NCBI RefSeq assembly: GCF_963082655.1
Contig: NC_081552.1
Coordinates: forward strand, 98,073,592-98,137,591
Direction: 5' to 3'
Origin: Stomoxys calcitrans
Taxonomy: Eukaryota; Arthropoda; Insecta; Diptera; Muscidae
DNA: 64,000 nt
This document shows positions 34,486-45,976 of this stretch, piece by piece. Positions within the stretch are counted from its first letter, which is position 1; every line of letters begins with the position of its first letter. The notes under the pieces are model-generated. The model did no database searches. It had not been told where the DNA came from and was given only the letters and a program-made list of their open reading frames with translations. A program made the translations under genes and the position numbers.

Positions 34486-36590
34486 GACCACCTGGAATTT
34501 CGCCGTCTCTATAGAGAAGGTGCAGTTTACGCGCTGGCGGATGTATTAGAGAAGTACAAGGAAGATGGGTGCGATGGACCGGGAAGGACGTGACTACAAC
34601 ACCGAACGGTGACGAACTATACAATAGCTGCCATAAAACGAGGCATGAATTTATCTGTGGATTTGTGGTTAGTCGGAGACTGAAACACCTTGTCTCCAGC
34701 TTTACTCCGTTGGATGAGAGGCTAGCCACAATCCTCATAAAAGCCAATTTCTTTAACATCAGCCTTATTTGTGACCATGCCCCGACGAAAGACAAGGACG
34801 AGCAGGCCAAGGATATTTTCTAAGAGAGAGAATATGACCGCTGCCCTGCCCATGGTATTTAAATCGTTCTGGGAGATTTTAATGCGAAGATAGAGAAGAA
34901 AGACATGTTTGGTCCAACAGTCGGAAAGTTTAGCCTCCACGAGATAACGTCCAGTAATGGGTTGAGGCTGATAGATGTCGCCGCGGCAAAAAACGTGGTA
35001 GTTAGTAGCACCAGATTTCAACATAGAAATTCACAAAGCCACATGGCTGTCACTCGATCAAAACACGAGGAACCAAATTGATCACGTTGTGATAGATGGA
35101 AGGCATTCATTCAGCGTGTTAGATGTACGATCGATCCGTGGAGCGAATATAGATTCGGATCATTACCTTGTAGCAGCAAAGGTTCGCACCCGTTTGTACA
35201 TGGAGAGGAAAGTAAGATGACACTGCACGGAAGCTCGACATTGAAAAGGTGCAAACACAACAAATGACAGCAGCATACTCCACTCTATGACCCAACTGAT
35301 TGATGAAAGAACTCTTTGCTCCGATGATATAATGGCGCAGTGACAAACCATTGCCCACTCCATGGAAAATGTACTTAGTTAACGGAAGCCTCCCCCAAGA
35401 AACCCATGGTACGACCAAGGATGTCGAGATGCTACTGAAGGCAAGAATGCGGCATATAGAGTAACCCTGCAATCAGTAGCAACGCGCCAGATGAAGGAGA
35501 GTTATAGGGAGAAAAGGAGAGAGGAGAAACGTCTTTTCCGCAGAAAGAAAAAGGAAATAAAAAACATGAGTGTGAGCGAATTGCTATTAATAGGAGTTAA
35601 AATGAAGTCCGGAAATTCCACCAAAGAATTATACATCAAACCGATGGCTTTGGTGCAGGCACGTCCTCCTGCAGAGACAAAGAAGGAAATCTGGTAACGA
35701 ACACAGATAGCAAGCTGATGATATGGAAAGAACATTTTATACAACGAAGACGATTCCGCAGAAACAATCTCTGATGATGGAATATAATTTTTACCTCCTA
35801 GCCAGAATTAGGTCCAAGTAGCAGTGACCCGACTAAAGAACAACAAGGAAGCAGGAGCCGACGGGTTAGCCTCTGAACTATTTAAAACCGGGGGAGACAT
35901 TCTGATAAAGCGTATGCATCAGCTTATCCGCGCAACCTGGCTAGAAGAACGCATACACGATGATTGGAACCTCATCATACTAAATCCCGTACACAAGCAA
36001 GAAGACAAGAATGAACGTGCCAACTACAGATGAATAAGTTTCCTCCCATCGCATACAAGATACACCTTTACGTTCAAAGGTATTTCAAGGCATGTCTGAG
36101 TTTGGTATTCCTGCAAAATTAATAAGACTCTGCAGCATAACACTTGATGATACACGTTTCTCCATAAGAATAGGAAATAATCTCTCCGAACCATTCAATG
36201 TCAAACGAGGTTTCAGACAAGAAGACATCCTATCGTGTGATCTCTTTAATATCCTGCTGCGGAAGATTTTACGAGATGGAGATTTGTAAAGATATGGCAT
36301 ACTAATCACAAGCTACTCTCCTATGTCGACGACATCGACATCATAGCTCGGTCACCGGAAGTAGTAACTGCAGCCTTTGAAAGAATCGAAAGAGAGTCAG
36401 TGAAAACAAGGCCACCTTGGCAGACGAAGATTACGCTATACAAGACACTGATACTACCCGTTTTGTTATATGGTTCTGAGGCATTGGAACTTGTGAAAGC
36501 AGATGAGGCAGCGCTTAGAGTATTTGAGAGAAAGATTGTTCGTAAAATATATGGACCAGTTTGCGGTAAAGGACAATATAGGCGACGTAT
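34486..36590 (+). pseudogene. RTE-like non-LTR retrotransposon, decayed EN-RT
   Basis: Fragments in several frames give the expected order. Endonuclease: LYREGAVYALADVLEKYKED, MRWTGKD, LVSSFTPLDERLATILIKAN, LGDFNAKI (near 34870) and DSDHYLVAAKV (near 35153). Reverse transcriptase: LKNNKEAGADGLASELFKTG (35830), IRIGNNLSEPFNVKRGFRQE (36166) and the catalytic YVDD at 36322-36333. The segment after RT: TLILPVLLYGSEALEL and VRKIYGPVC, ending at YRRRMN. At least four frameshifts or stops and deletions break it, so it is not functional. It is the same family as 1531-2123. Confidence 0.88.
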
Positions 36591-36690
36591 GAACCAATCC
36601 GCTAGTGGGTATCGAACCCATGGCTCCCACTGGTAATCAGAGCACACCACAAACTCGGCTACTGGCGCGCTCCATTGCGGCGTTTGAAGA
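36591..36690 (-). mobile_element. tRNA-like SINE head
   Basis: On the minus strand TAGCCGAGTTTG (36661-36650) is close to a polymerase III A box and GGTTCGATACC (36618-36608) fits the B box consensus exactly; the boxes start 43 nt apart. It lies at the break of the RTE-like frame. No cloverleaf with a plausible acceptor stem is formed, so it is a SINE head or tRNA-derived scrap rather than a tRNA gene. Confidence 0.4.
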
Positions 36691-36824
36691 AATATACAAT
36701 AACCCAGACCCTTAAAAGGACTTAAAGAGTTAAATCATCACCGTCCATCTATTTGTCGATTACAAAATCTGATTTAAGCTTTCCCATTTATTTAAAGGCA
36801 TGTATATGTTTCAAGCCAAGTCCA
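36691..36824. other. Unassigned spacer
   Basis: About 130 bp with no feature I can support; it may be the upstream flank of the SINE head. Confidence 0.3.
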
Positions 36825-37290
36825 TGTTAAGTGTCCACACGAATCTAATAACTCTTTGCAGAAAAGCCTTAACTAACACACGGTCTTTGGCGACCTATCA
36901 ACTACCGTATCAAAAGCTATACTGACCTCCTTCTTACTTCCTTTCAGTAATAGCCTCGTCCTCTCACGATCCGTATCACCCCATAGGGTTTTCGCTGTCC
37001 TACCGACTGTTTTGCTGTTCCACAGTGTTACATGCGTTTGTCGTCCACGCCCTTAAATCGGACTGCGTCGACTATACAGGCTTCGGCCTTACTGCCAAAT
37101 CGTCTGCCATTTCCTTCAGCCTTACTTCGTTATGGCCCGCCACCCAAACAATGCGGATTGTGCCATCCTTAGAGAAGGCGTAAATCTCCTTCATGCATTG
37201 CAAGACTGTTCGTGACTTTACCTTCCTGGTTGTTATTGCCCTTATAGCTATTGTACTGTCCGTAAAGATATTCACTCTCGACGTCCTCGC
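36825..37290 (-). pseudogene. Non-LTR retrotransposon RNase H domain relic
   Basis: On the minus strand the frame from 37275 reads FTDSTIAIRAI, then VVLQCMKE-like helix residues, IRIVWVAGHNEVRLKEMADD. The DS, the H of AGHNE and the final D of MADD are RNase H landmarks of I/R1/LOA-type elements. Further on (about 37015-36880), WNSKTVGRTAKTLWGDTDRE and RTRLLLKGSKKEVSIAFDTV follow the usual post-RNase H pattern. A stop separates the two parts. No RT core is attached. Confidence 0.72.
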
Positions 37291-37807
37291 CTTTGTATTC
37301 CGACCTTATAAAGTGTAATATTCTTGGTAGTTGCAAAAATTTAAGACGATCTAGCCATATCCGGACATCTGTCATTAAAAATTAAGATAATGACCTGAAA
37401 CTTTGCACAGATTCTTTTTTTTTCATAGGCCAAGATGGGTTGTGTCGGATTAAATCTTGATATAGCCCCCAGATAGACCGATCTACAGAATCAGTGTCTT
37501 AGGTAAATAAAATCCGCAATAATAACCCGATTTCGGTGAGATTTGGCGCTGCTTGTTGTACTAGGACCCCAATATTCTTGCCAAGTATAGACAAATCGGC
37601 CTACTTATATTTGGATAAAGATGTCATATATACCAATCTTCCGAATTAAGAACTATGGCGCATAAAATACGCCGCATAGGGTTTTAAATCCCTATTTCGC
37701 TGAAATTTGGAGTTGTAAGGATCCCTAACATGTGTCGAAAATGGTTCATATCGGTCTATATCTAAATGCAACCACATATAGATCGACATCCCGATTTTAG
37801 GTCTAAG
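37291..37807 (-). mobile_element. Diverged family B-like element
   Basis: The tail-like CGACCTTATAAAGTGTAATA, ACCTGAAACTTTGCACAGAT and AAATCTTGATATAGCCCCC parallel the B tail, and two to three weak units follow. It is much more diverged than other B copies, so it is likely an older subfamily. Ends are not clear. Confidence 0.6.
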
Positions 37808-37902
37808 GCAGTGCTGTGGAGTCGTGCAATTTTTACTCGACTCTGACTCCAGGAAGATTCCGACTGGGATTTCGGAGTCGACTCCGAGCAAATATTTAAT
37901 TA
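37808..37902. mobile_element. Possible hAT-like terminal fragment
   Basis: CAGTGCTGTGGAGTCG followed by several GACTC/GAGTC motifs (for example CGGAGTCGACTCCGAG at 37876-37891). The CAGTG start recalls hAT termini, but there is no matching CACTG end, so this is tentative. Confidence 0.25.
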
Positions 37903-38467
37903 TAACAAGTAAAAGCGTGCTAAGTTCGGCCGGGCCGAATATTATATACCCTCCACCATGGATCGCATTTGTCGAGTTCTTTTCCCGGCATCTCTTCTTA
38001 GGCAAAAAAGGATATAAGAAAAGACTTGCTCTGCTAATAAAACGATATCAAGATATGGTCCGGTTCGGACCACAATTAAATTATATGTTGGAGACCTGTG
38101 TAAAATTTCAGCCAATTCGTATAAGAATTGCGCCCATTGGGGCTCACAAAGTAAAATAGAGAGAACGATTTATATGGGATCTGTATCGGGCTATAGACCG
38201 ATTCAGACCATAATAAACACGTTTGTTGATGGTCATGAGAGGATCCGTCGTACAAAATTTCAGGCATATCGGATAATAATTGCGTCCTCTAGGGGTCAAG
38301 AAGTCAAGATCCCAGATCGGTTTATATGGCAGCTATATCAGGTTATGAACCGATTTGAACCGATTTGAACCTTATTTGACACAGTTGTTGAAAGTAAAAA
38401 TAAAATACGTCATGCAAAATTTCAGCCAAATCGAATGGGAATTGCGCCCTCTAGAAGCTCAAGAAGT

Positions 38468-39100
38468 CAAGACCCAAGATCGGTTTATATGGCAGCAATA
38501 TCAGGTTATGAACCGATTTAAACCATACTTGGCACAGTTGTTGGGTATCATAACAAAACACATCGTGCGAAATTCCATTCCAATCGGATAAGAATTGCGC
38601 CCTCTAGAGGTTCAAGAAGTCAAGACCCAAGATCGGTTTATATGGCAGCTATATCAGGATATGGACCCATTTTAACCATACTTCGCACAGTTGTTGGATA
38701 TAATAGCAAAACACGTCGTGCAAAATTTCATTTCAATCGGATAAGAATTGCGCACTCTAGAGGCTCAAGAAGTCAAGACCCAAGATCGGTTTATATGGCA
38801 GCTATATCAGGTTACGTACCGATTTGAACCATACTTGGCACAGGTGTTGGATATCATAACAAAACACGTCGTGCAAAATTTCATTCTGATCGAATAAGAA
38901 TTGCGCACTCTAGAGTCTCAAGAAGTCAAGACCCCAGATCGGTTTATATGGCAGCTATATCAGGTTATGAACCGATTTGAATCATACTTGGCACAGTTGT
39001 TAGATATCATAGCAAAACACGTCGTGCAAAATTTCGTTCCAATCGGATAAGAATTGCGCACTCTAGAGGCTCAAGAAGTCAAGACCCAAGATCGGTTTAT
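38468..39100 (+). repeat. 153-bp central tandem array of family A
   Basis: The clearest A array: unit starts are evenly spaced at 153 bp. Each unit has GATCGGTTTATATGGCAGC, the 27-bp-spaced partner ACCGATTT, CACGTCGTGCAAAATTTCAT, CAATCGGATAAGAATTGCGC and CTCTAGAGGCTCAAGAAGTC. The unit aligns with the family B unit over its first 40 bp and at AAATTTCA..AATCGGATAA. Confidence 0.92.
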
Positions 39101-39228
39101 ATGGCAGCTATATCAAAACATGGACCGATATGGCCCATTTACAATACCAACCGACCTACACTAATAAGAAGTATTTGTGCAAAATTTCAAGCGGCTAGCT
39201 TTACTCCTTCGGAAGTTAGCGTGCTTTC

Positions 39229-39303
39229 GACGGACAGACGGACGGACGGACAGACGGACGGACGGACAGACGGACGGACGGACAGACGGACGGACGGACA
39301 GAC
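39229..39303. repeat. (GACG/GACA)n microsatellite
   Basis: About 75 bp of GACG and GACA tetramers, the longest plus-strand copy of the mini-me-type (GTCY)n tract in the window. It marks the point where the A copy was joined to its inverted partner. Confidence 0.92.
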
Positions 39304-39308
39304 CCGAT

Positions 39309-40327
39309 TTTTATACCCTCCACCATAAGATGGGGGGTATACTAATTTCGTCATTCTGTTTGTAACTACTCGAAATATTCGTCTGAGACCCCATAAAGTA
39401 TATATATTCTTGATCGTCGTGACATTTTATGTCGATCTAGCCATGTCCGTCCGTCTGTCCGTCCGTCTGTCGAAAGCACGCTAACTTCCGAAGGAGTAAA
39501 GCTAGCCGCTTGAAATTTTGCACAAATACTTCTTATTAGTGTAGGTCGGTTGGTATTGTAAATGGGCCATATCGGTCCATGTTTTGATATAGCTGCCATA
39601 TAAACCGATCTTGGGTCTAGACTTCTTGAGCCTCTAGAGTGCGCAATTCTTATCCGATTGGAATGAAATTTTGCACGACGTGTTTTGTTATGATATCCAA
39701 CAACCGCGCCAAGTATAGTTCAAATCGGTCCGTAACCTGATATAGCTGCCATATAAACCGATCTTGGGTCTTGACTTCTTGAGCCTCTAGAGGGCACAAT
39801 TCTTATCCGATTTGAATGAATTTTTGCACGAAGTATTTTATTTTTACTTTCAACAACTGTGTCAAATAAGGCTCAAATCGGTTCATAACCTTATATAGCT
39901 GCCATATAAACCGATCTGGGATCTTGACTTCTTGACCCCTAGAGGTCGCAATTATTATCCGATTTGCCTGAAATTTTGTACGACGGATCCTCTCATGACC
40001 ATCAACAAACGTGTTTATTATGGTCTGAATCGGTCTATAGCCCGATACAGACCACATATAAATCGTTATCTCTATTTTACTTCGTGAGCCCCAATGGGCG
40101 CAATTCTTATACGAATTGGCTGAAATTTTACACAGGTTTCCAACATATAATTAAATTGTGGTCTGAACCGGACCATATCTTGATATCGTTTTAATAGCAG
40201 AGCAACTCTTTTCTTATATCCTTTTTTGCCTAAGAAGAGATGCCGGGAAAAGAACTCGACAAATGGGATCCATGGTGGAGGGTATATAAGATTCGGCCCG
40301 GCCGAACTTAGCACGCTTTTACTTGTC
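39309..40327 (-). mobile_element. Family A element, right arm of a large inverted repeat
   Basis: Complete in minus orientation: closing repeat at 39311-39333, (TA)n and core, a short (GTCC)n, three units near 39590, 39740 and 39905, the head region, and CAAGTAAAAGCGTGCTAAG at 40327. Tail-to-tail with 37903-39308, giving arms of about 1 kb of high similarity with little or no spacer. Confidence 0.9.
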
Positions 40328-40403
40328 TTTTCTTATATCCTTTTTTTGCCTAAGAAGAGATGCCGGGAAAAGAACTCAACAAATGCGATCCATGGTGGAG
40401 GGC
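40328..40403 (-). mobile_element. Family A head scrap
   Basis: About 75 bp repeating the TTTCTTATATCC to CCATGGTGGAGGG portion just seen at 40205-40283, a local duplication of 115-120 bp spacing or a second A copy cut by the following C element. Confidence 0.75.
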
Positions 40404-41683
40404 TGCCCTACCCTGAAACCTACAAAACATATATTTAGACCAATCAATACAATATGGGACTCAAATGAAAGGTATTTAGGATAAGAAAACCTAACTGATA
40501 TCCAATTGTCGGACCAAGTGCTAGGGGGACCACCCCAAGCCCCAAAACACCCCTAAATCGGACATATTTACCGACCATGGCAATATGGGACTCAAATGAC
40601 AGGTATTTGCGGGTGGAATACGAATCTGATATCCAAATGTGGGACCACGTTTCTGGGGATCCACCTCTTTCCCAAAACACCCCCCAAACAGGACTTATTT
40701 ATTGACCATGGGAATATGGGGCTTAAATATAAGGAATTTGAATGTAGAATACGGATCTGATATCCAAATATGGGACCAAGTGTCAGGGGGGCCGTCTCTC
40801 ACCAAAAACATCCCTTAAAGGGGACAAATTTACGACAATAGCAATATGGGGCCCAAATGAATTTCTTCGGGAATAAAGCACGAATTTGATATCAATATTC
40901 GGGAAAAGTGTCTATGGGGCCACCCCACCGCCCACAACATCACCCAAATAGGTGGTATTTTCTGACTTTTGCAATATGAGGCTCAAACAAGAGGGTTTTT
41001 AGAGTAGAACACGAATCCGATACATATTTTCAAGGCCAACTCACTGAGTGGCCGCACATCCCCCAAACACCCCCCAAGCCGGTCATGTTGGTTGACTATG
41101 GAAACGTGGGGCTCAAATTAAAGGTATGTGGGAGTAGACCACGTATCTGATATCAACATTGGGGGCCAACTGTCTAGCGGGTGTTCCACCACCATAACAA
41201 CCCCAAATAGGACATATTTGCTCACCAAGACAATTTGGGTCATAAAGAGAGTGGAACAAAATATTCATACCTTTTAGGGCCAATACCCCAAACCGGACAT
41301 ATTTGCTGACTTTTGCAATAAGGAATTAAAATGAGATTAGAAAACGAATTTGATAACCAATTTTGAGGGCAATGGCAATGTGGGGTTCAAAATTATGATA
41401 TATAGATATATGAGAATAGAGCACGTTGCTGATATATTTTCCGGGCTTAGTGTTTGGGGGACCACCCCAATCCCCAAAACACACCTAAGTCGGGCATATT
41501 TACCGACCATGTCAATGTGCAGCTTAAATGAAAGGCTTTGGTGGGTAGAGCAAGAATTGATACCAATTTTCTGGCGTTCTACCCCTTTCCCAAAATACCT
41601 CACAAACAGCAATTTTTTAGTGACCATCGCAATATTTGGGCTCAAATAAAGGTATTTGGGAGTAGAATACGAATTTGATTTGT
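40404..41683 (+). mobile_element. Family C Helitron fragment, both ends lost
   Basis: It begins at CTGCCCTACCCTGAAACCTA, has about nine units in the standard C order, and stops at GAATACGAATTTGAT where a B tail begins. No TC start or CTAG end. Confidence 0.8.
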
Positions 41684-43001
41684 CCGTCCGTCTGTCTGTT
41701 AAAATCACACTACAGTCTTTAAAACTAGAGATATTGAGCTGAAATTTTGCACAGATTCTTTTTTTGTCCATAAGCAGGTTTAGTTTGAAGATGGGCTATA
41801 TCGGACTATATCTTGATATAGCCCCCATATAGACCGATCCGCCGATTTAGGGTCGTACCCATAAAAGCCACATAAAAGCCACATTTATTATCCGATTTTG
41901 TTGAAATTTGGGACAGTGAGTTGTGTTAGTCCCTTCGACATCCTTTGTCAATTTGGCTCAGATCGGTCCAGATTTGGATATAGCTGTCATATAGACCGAT
42001 CCTCCGATTTAGGGTCTTAGGCCCACAAAAGCCACATTTATTATCCGATTTTGATGAAATTCGGGGCAGTGAATTGTGTAAAGCTCATCGACATCCTTCG
42101 TTAATTTGGTTCAGGTCGGTCCAGATTTGGATATAGCTGCCATATAGATCGATCTTCCGATTTATGGTGTAAGGCCCATAGTAGCCACATTCATTATCCG
42201 ATTTTGCTGAAATTTGGGACAGTGAGATGTGTTAGGCCCTTTGACATATTTCTTCAATTTGGTCCAGATCGGTTCAAATTTGGATATAGCTGCCATATAG
42301 ACCGATATCATGATTTAAGGTTTTGGGCCCATAAAATGCTCATTTATTGCCCGATGTCCCCGAAATTTGGAACAGTGAGTTAAGTAAAGCCCCTTGACAT
42401 ACTTCTGCAATATCGCACAGATCGGTCCAGATTTGGATATAGCTATAGACCGATATCTAGGTTTTAGGTTTTGGGGCCATAAAAGACGCATTTATTGTCC
42501 GATGGCGCTGAAATTTGAGACAGTGAGTTTGGTTAGGCTCTTCGACTTCTTCAATTTTACCCAGATCGGTCCAGATTTGAATAAAGCTGTCATATAGACC
42601 GATCTCTGGATTTAAGGTTTAGGGCCCATAAAAGAGGCATTTATTGTCCGATTTCGCTGAAATTTGGGACAGTGCTTAGTGTTAGGCTCTTCGACATGTT
42701 TATGCAACTTGGCTCAAATCGGTCCAGATTTGGATATAGCTGCCATGTAGACCGATATCTCGATTTAAAGTCTTGGCCCCATAAAAGGCGCATTTATAAT
42801 CCGATTTCACTGAAATATGACACAGTGACTTATGTTCGGCTTTTCGACATCCGTGTCGTATATAGTTCAGATCGGTATGAGGTATATGAGTATAAGGTAT
42901 GAAATTTTCACCGAATTTTGATGAAAGGTGGTTTACATATATACCCGAGGTGGTGGTATCCAAAGTTCAGCCCGGCCGAACTTAACGCCTTTTTACTTGT
43001 T
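41684..43001 (-). mobile_element. Family B element, nearly complete
   Basis: Starts in the tail at a short (GTCC/GTCT)n tract, so the closing repeat is missing. Seven units follow near 41830, 41985, 42135, 42285, 42435, 42590 and 42745, one of them shortened, and then a complete head ending AAGTAAAAAGGCGTTAAG at about 43000. It is the longest B array here. Confidence 0.85.
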
Positions 43002-44231
43002 TGATATCCCCTTACCCTAATTTTCAGAAACGCCAGATCTCGGAGACGGGTGGTGCGATTTAAGCCAAATTTTATGTGCTCTCATATAGCATAGTATTTA
43101 GACCAATCACGACAACATGGGACAACAAATGAAAGGTTTTAAGGATAAGAAAACGTATCTGCTATCCAATTGTCGGACCAAGTGCTAGGGGGACCACCCC
43201 AAGCCCCAAAACACCCCCAAATCGGACATATTTACCGACCATGGCAATATGGGACTCAAATGGAATGTATTTGCGAATAGAATACGAATCTGATATCCAA
43301 ATGTGGGACCACGTTTCTGGGGGTCCACCCCTTTCCCTAAACACCGCCCTAACAGGAATTATTTACAGACCATGGGAATATGGGGCTTAAATAAAAGGTA
43401 TTTGAATGTTCAATAGAATACGAATCTGATATCAAAATATGGGACCAAGTTTTTAGGTGGCCGCCTCTCACCAAAAACATCCCCCAAAGGGGAAAAATTT
43501 ACGACCATAGCAATATGGGGCTCAAATGAAAGATCTTCGTGAATAAAGCACGAATTTGATATCAATATTCGGGAAAAGTGTCTATGGGGCCACGCCACTC
43601 CCACAACACCACCCAAATAGTAAGTATGTTCTGACTATTGCAATATGAGGCTCAAATAAGAGGGTTTCAAAGTGGATCACGAATCCTATGTACATTTTCA
43701 AGGCCAACTCACTGAGTGGCCGCCCATTCCCCAAAACAAATTAAAGGTATGTAGGAGTAGACCACGTATGTGATATCAACATTAGCGGCCAACTGTCTAG
43801 CGGACGTCCTACTACCATAACAACCCCCAAATAGGACGTATTTGCTATCCAAGACTATTTGAGTCTTAAAGAGAGAGGAACTAAATATTCATAGTTTTTA
43901 GGGCCAATACCCCAAACCGGACATATTTGCAGACTTTTGCAATAAGGAGTTTAAATGAGATTAGAAAACGTATCAAATTTTGAGAACAATCACAATATGG
44001 GGTTCAAATAAATGATATATAGTTATATGAGAATAGAACATGTTGCTGATATATTTTCAGGGTTTAGTGTTTGGGGGACCACCCCAATCACAAAAACACC
44101 CCTAAATCGGGCATATTTACCGACCATGTAAATGTGGAGCTTAAATGAAAGGTATTCGGGGTAGATCAAGAATTGATACCCACTTTCGGGACCAATTTTC
44201 TGGGGTCTACCCCTTTCCCAAAATACACACA
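43002..44231 (+). mobile_element. Family C Helitron fragment
   Basis: From TTTGATATCCCCTTACCC (leader partly lost) through about nine units to CCCAAAATACACACAGATAA. Both termini are absent. Unit order matches the other C copies, with a deletion near 43735 that removes part of one unit. Confidence 0.8.
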
Positions 44232-44528
44232 GATAACGGGGTGGTTTGATAACGAAATGAGTCAAATTAGCACTTAAATTTTTTCTTAGTGCCTCCACTT
44301 TGTGAAAATGGAAAGAAATGATAATCCTTTCATGGCCAAAGGTTGTGAAAACCTTAAGAAAATGGGAATATGTTTTTCGAAAAATTTAGCAAATTTTTGA
44401 CAAAAAAATATTTTTGATATTGAAAATAATACCATTTTTAAACCGCTAAAGATTTTGACATGATTCCTTTTTTTCTTTTCTGCATACATACATATACTGG
44501 CACAAATTGTGTGAAACTTTGACCGAGT
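44232..44528. other. Unassigned AT-rich island
   Basis: About 300 bp, unlike the local repeats, with a minus-strand open frame that shows no recognisable domain. It is followed by a MITE insertion; the same kind of sequence resumes at 44773. Confidence 0.35.
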
Positions 44529-44530
44529 TA

Positions 44531-44770
44531 TTGGGTTGCCTAAAAAGTAGTTGCGGATTTTTCATTTAGTCGGCGTTGACAAATTTTTTCACAGCTTGTG
44601 ACTCTGTAATTGCATTCTTTCTTCTGTCAGTTATCAGCTGTTACTTTTAGCTTAGCTTGCTTTAGAAAAAAAGTGTAAAAAGTATATTTGATTAAAGTTC
44701 ATTCTAAGTTTTATTAAAAATGCATTTACTTTCTTTTAAAAAATCCGCAATTACTTTTTGGGCAACCCAA
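44531..44770 (+). mobile_element. Mariner-derived MITE (240 bp)
   Basis: TIRs TTGGGTTGCCTAAAAAGTAG and, at the right end, its near-perfect complement ending GGCAACCCAA, flanked by TA at 44529-44530 and 44771-44772. The sequence matches the ends of the mariner at 55383-56317, joined after AGAAAAAAAGTG to TATATTTGATTAAAG. It is a deletion derivative in the same orientation as that mariner. Confidence 0.93.
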
Positions 44771-44772
44771 TA

Positions 44773-45084
44773 TTAATAAAACACTGAAAAAAATCAAGTC
44801 AAAAATTTGATATTTTAAAATTAAACAACTCATAACTCGTTAACGGTACACGATGACATTAAATCGATTCAGTAAATTAAACATTATGGCCCCCAGAAGG
44901 TTGGGGAAGTCAAAAGTGGTCAACTTTGGCACCCTGTATCTCACCCTGTATTAAAGATATGGACCCACGGCAATATTTATGTCCTCATCTACACATGTCT
45001 GGAACATTTTGAAACGCTAAGGTCAACAGAAAAAAAGTTGTAGACTTATTTATACTTTTTTGCCGTTTGGTTCACTGTGCGTCG
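44773..45084. other. Unassigned stretch before the BEL/Pao relic
   Basis: About 310 bp, possibly the 5' untranslated or LTR region of the following retrotransposon. It contains GTCAACTTTGGCACCCTGTA. No LTR pair can be shown from this window. Confidence 0.3.
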
Positions 45085-45964
45085 TCCGAAACAACATTCG
45101 ATGGTGTGGTGAGGAGATTAGAGCGGTTGGAAGAAGTTTGGCATGCGTTTGTAAAATTAACCGACGATTTATACTAATTCAAAAATTTCAAAAATGTACG
45201 GATCCAGATGCTGATTTTGCCAGTTACGAGGACAAATATACTGCGGCTCGCGGTAAACTGTACACCTTGAAATCACAATATGCTCCTGTATTGAACGAGT
45301 ATACAGCAAACTCGAATCTTGCAACGACAAATTCCCCCAGAGAAAATGATCTGCTGCTAATTAATATTCCTTTCTTTTCAGGATCGTATAAGGATTGGCC
45401 AAGTTTTAAAGATCTTTTTTAGAGTGCTGTAGGATCCAAAGAGACTTTGTCCAATATTCAAAGTCTTATTATCTGAAGACACTTCTCAAGGAGGATGTGT
45501 AGTACATCATATTCCTGTAACGGAAACTGCATATAATACAACGTGAAGATGACTCAATGATTAATGTGATCGCCAAAAGCAAATAGTTACCTCTTTTATA
45601 GAGGCTTTCATGGCTCTTCCTTCTATCTCTACGGAAAATGCTCCCGTTATGAGAAAGATTTCAGATGGGGCTAACGAAATTATTCGAGGTCCTGATGCTA
45701 TAAATAAGGATGAAAGGGACTGGTGGATCATATACCTGCTGTTGTCAAAACTTGATTCTGAATCCAATAGTCGGTGGATTTGTGAGAGCAAGGACAATCC
45801 CTTTCCACCATTGACGACTTCTTTGTGTTCTTGGACAATCGATGCGAGGAGGTTGATTTGTGTCCGTTAACACCACTGGTGTAAGTACTTAATGGTCCGC
45901 CACCGCAAACTTGCCATGCCCTATTTCTTTACCTTCAACTTTAGCCATAAACGAACATGGTAAA
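45085..45964 (+). pseudogene. BEL/Pao retrotransposon gag relic
   Basis: Segments include RLERLEEVWHAFVKLTDDL (near 45105), NIPFFSGSYKDWPSFKDLF (near 45363), then a stop, and further on PSISTENAPVMRKISDGANE and DWWIIYLLLSKLDSES (near 45610-45770). This is the order of the gag-like domain of BEL/Pao elements. A frameshift near 45175 and several stops make it inactive. The frame is interrupted at 45964/51137 by a family C Helitron and continues into a protease region beyond it. Confidence 0.82.
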
Positions 45965-45976
45965 TCTTATATATAA

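Larger units (their letters stand above)
37903..39308 (+). mobile_element. Family A element, left arm of a large inverted repeat
   Basis: Full head, then six array units with anchors CAAGACCC at 38468, 38621, 38774 and 38927, exactly 153 bp apart. It ends in a long (GACG)n run at 39229-39303. The core, (TA)n and closing repeat are missing; the run joins directly to an A copy in opposite orientation. Confidence 0.9.

Noticed and set aside
35491..35697. Lysine-rich 68-residue frame as a separate small gene
   Set aside because: It lies between the endonuclease and RT parts of the RTE-like relic and fits the linker of that element.
36591..36690. A functional tRNA gene
   Set aside because: Boxes are present but no acceptor or anticodon stem of normal shape can be drawn; more like a SINE head.
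38642..39328. Repeated protein-like frames (51-residue period, MAAISGYGPI and similar) in the A and B arrays
   Set aside because: The 153-bp unit is a multiple of three, so any open frame repeats. Frames end at fixed TGA/TAA in the ACCGATTTGA phrase, occur on both strands, and differ between copies as neutral DNA would.
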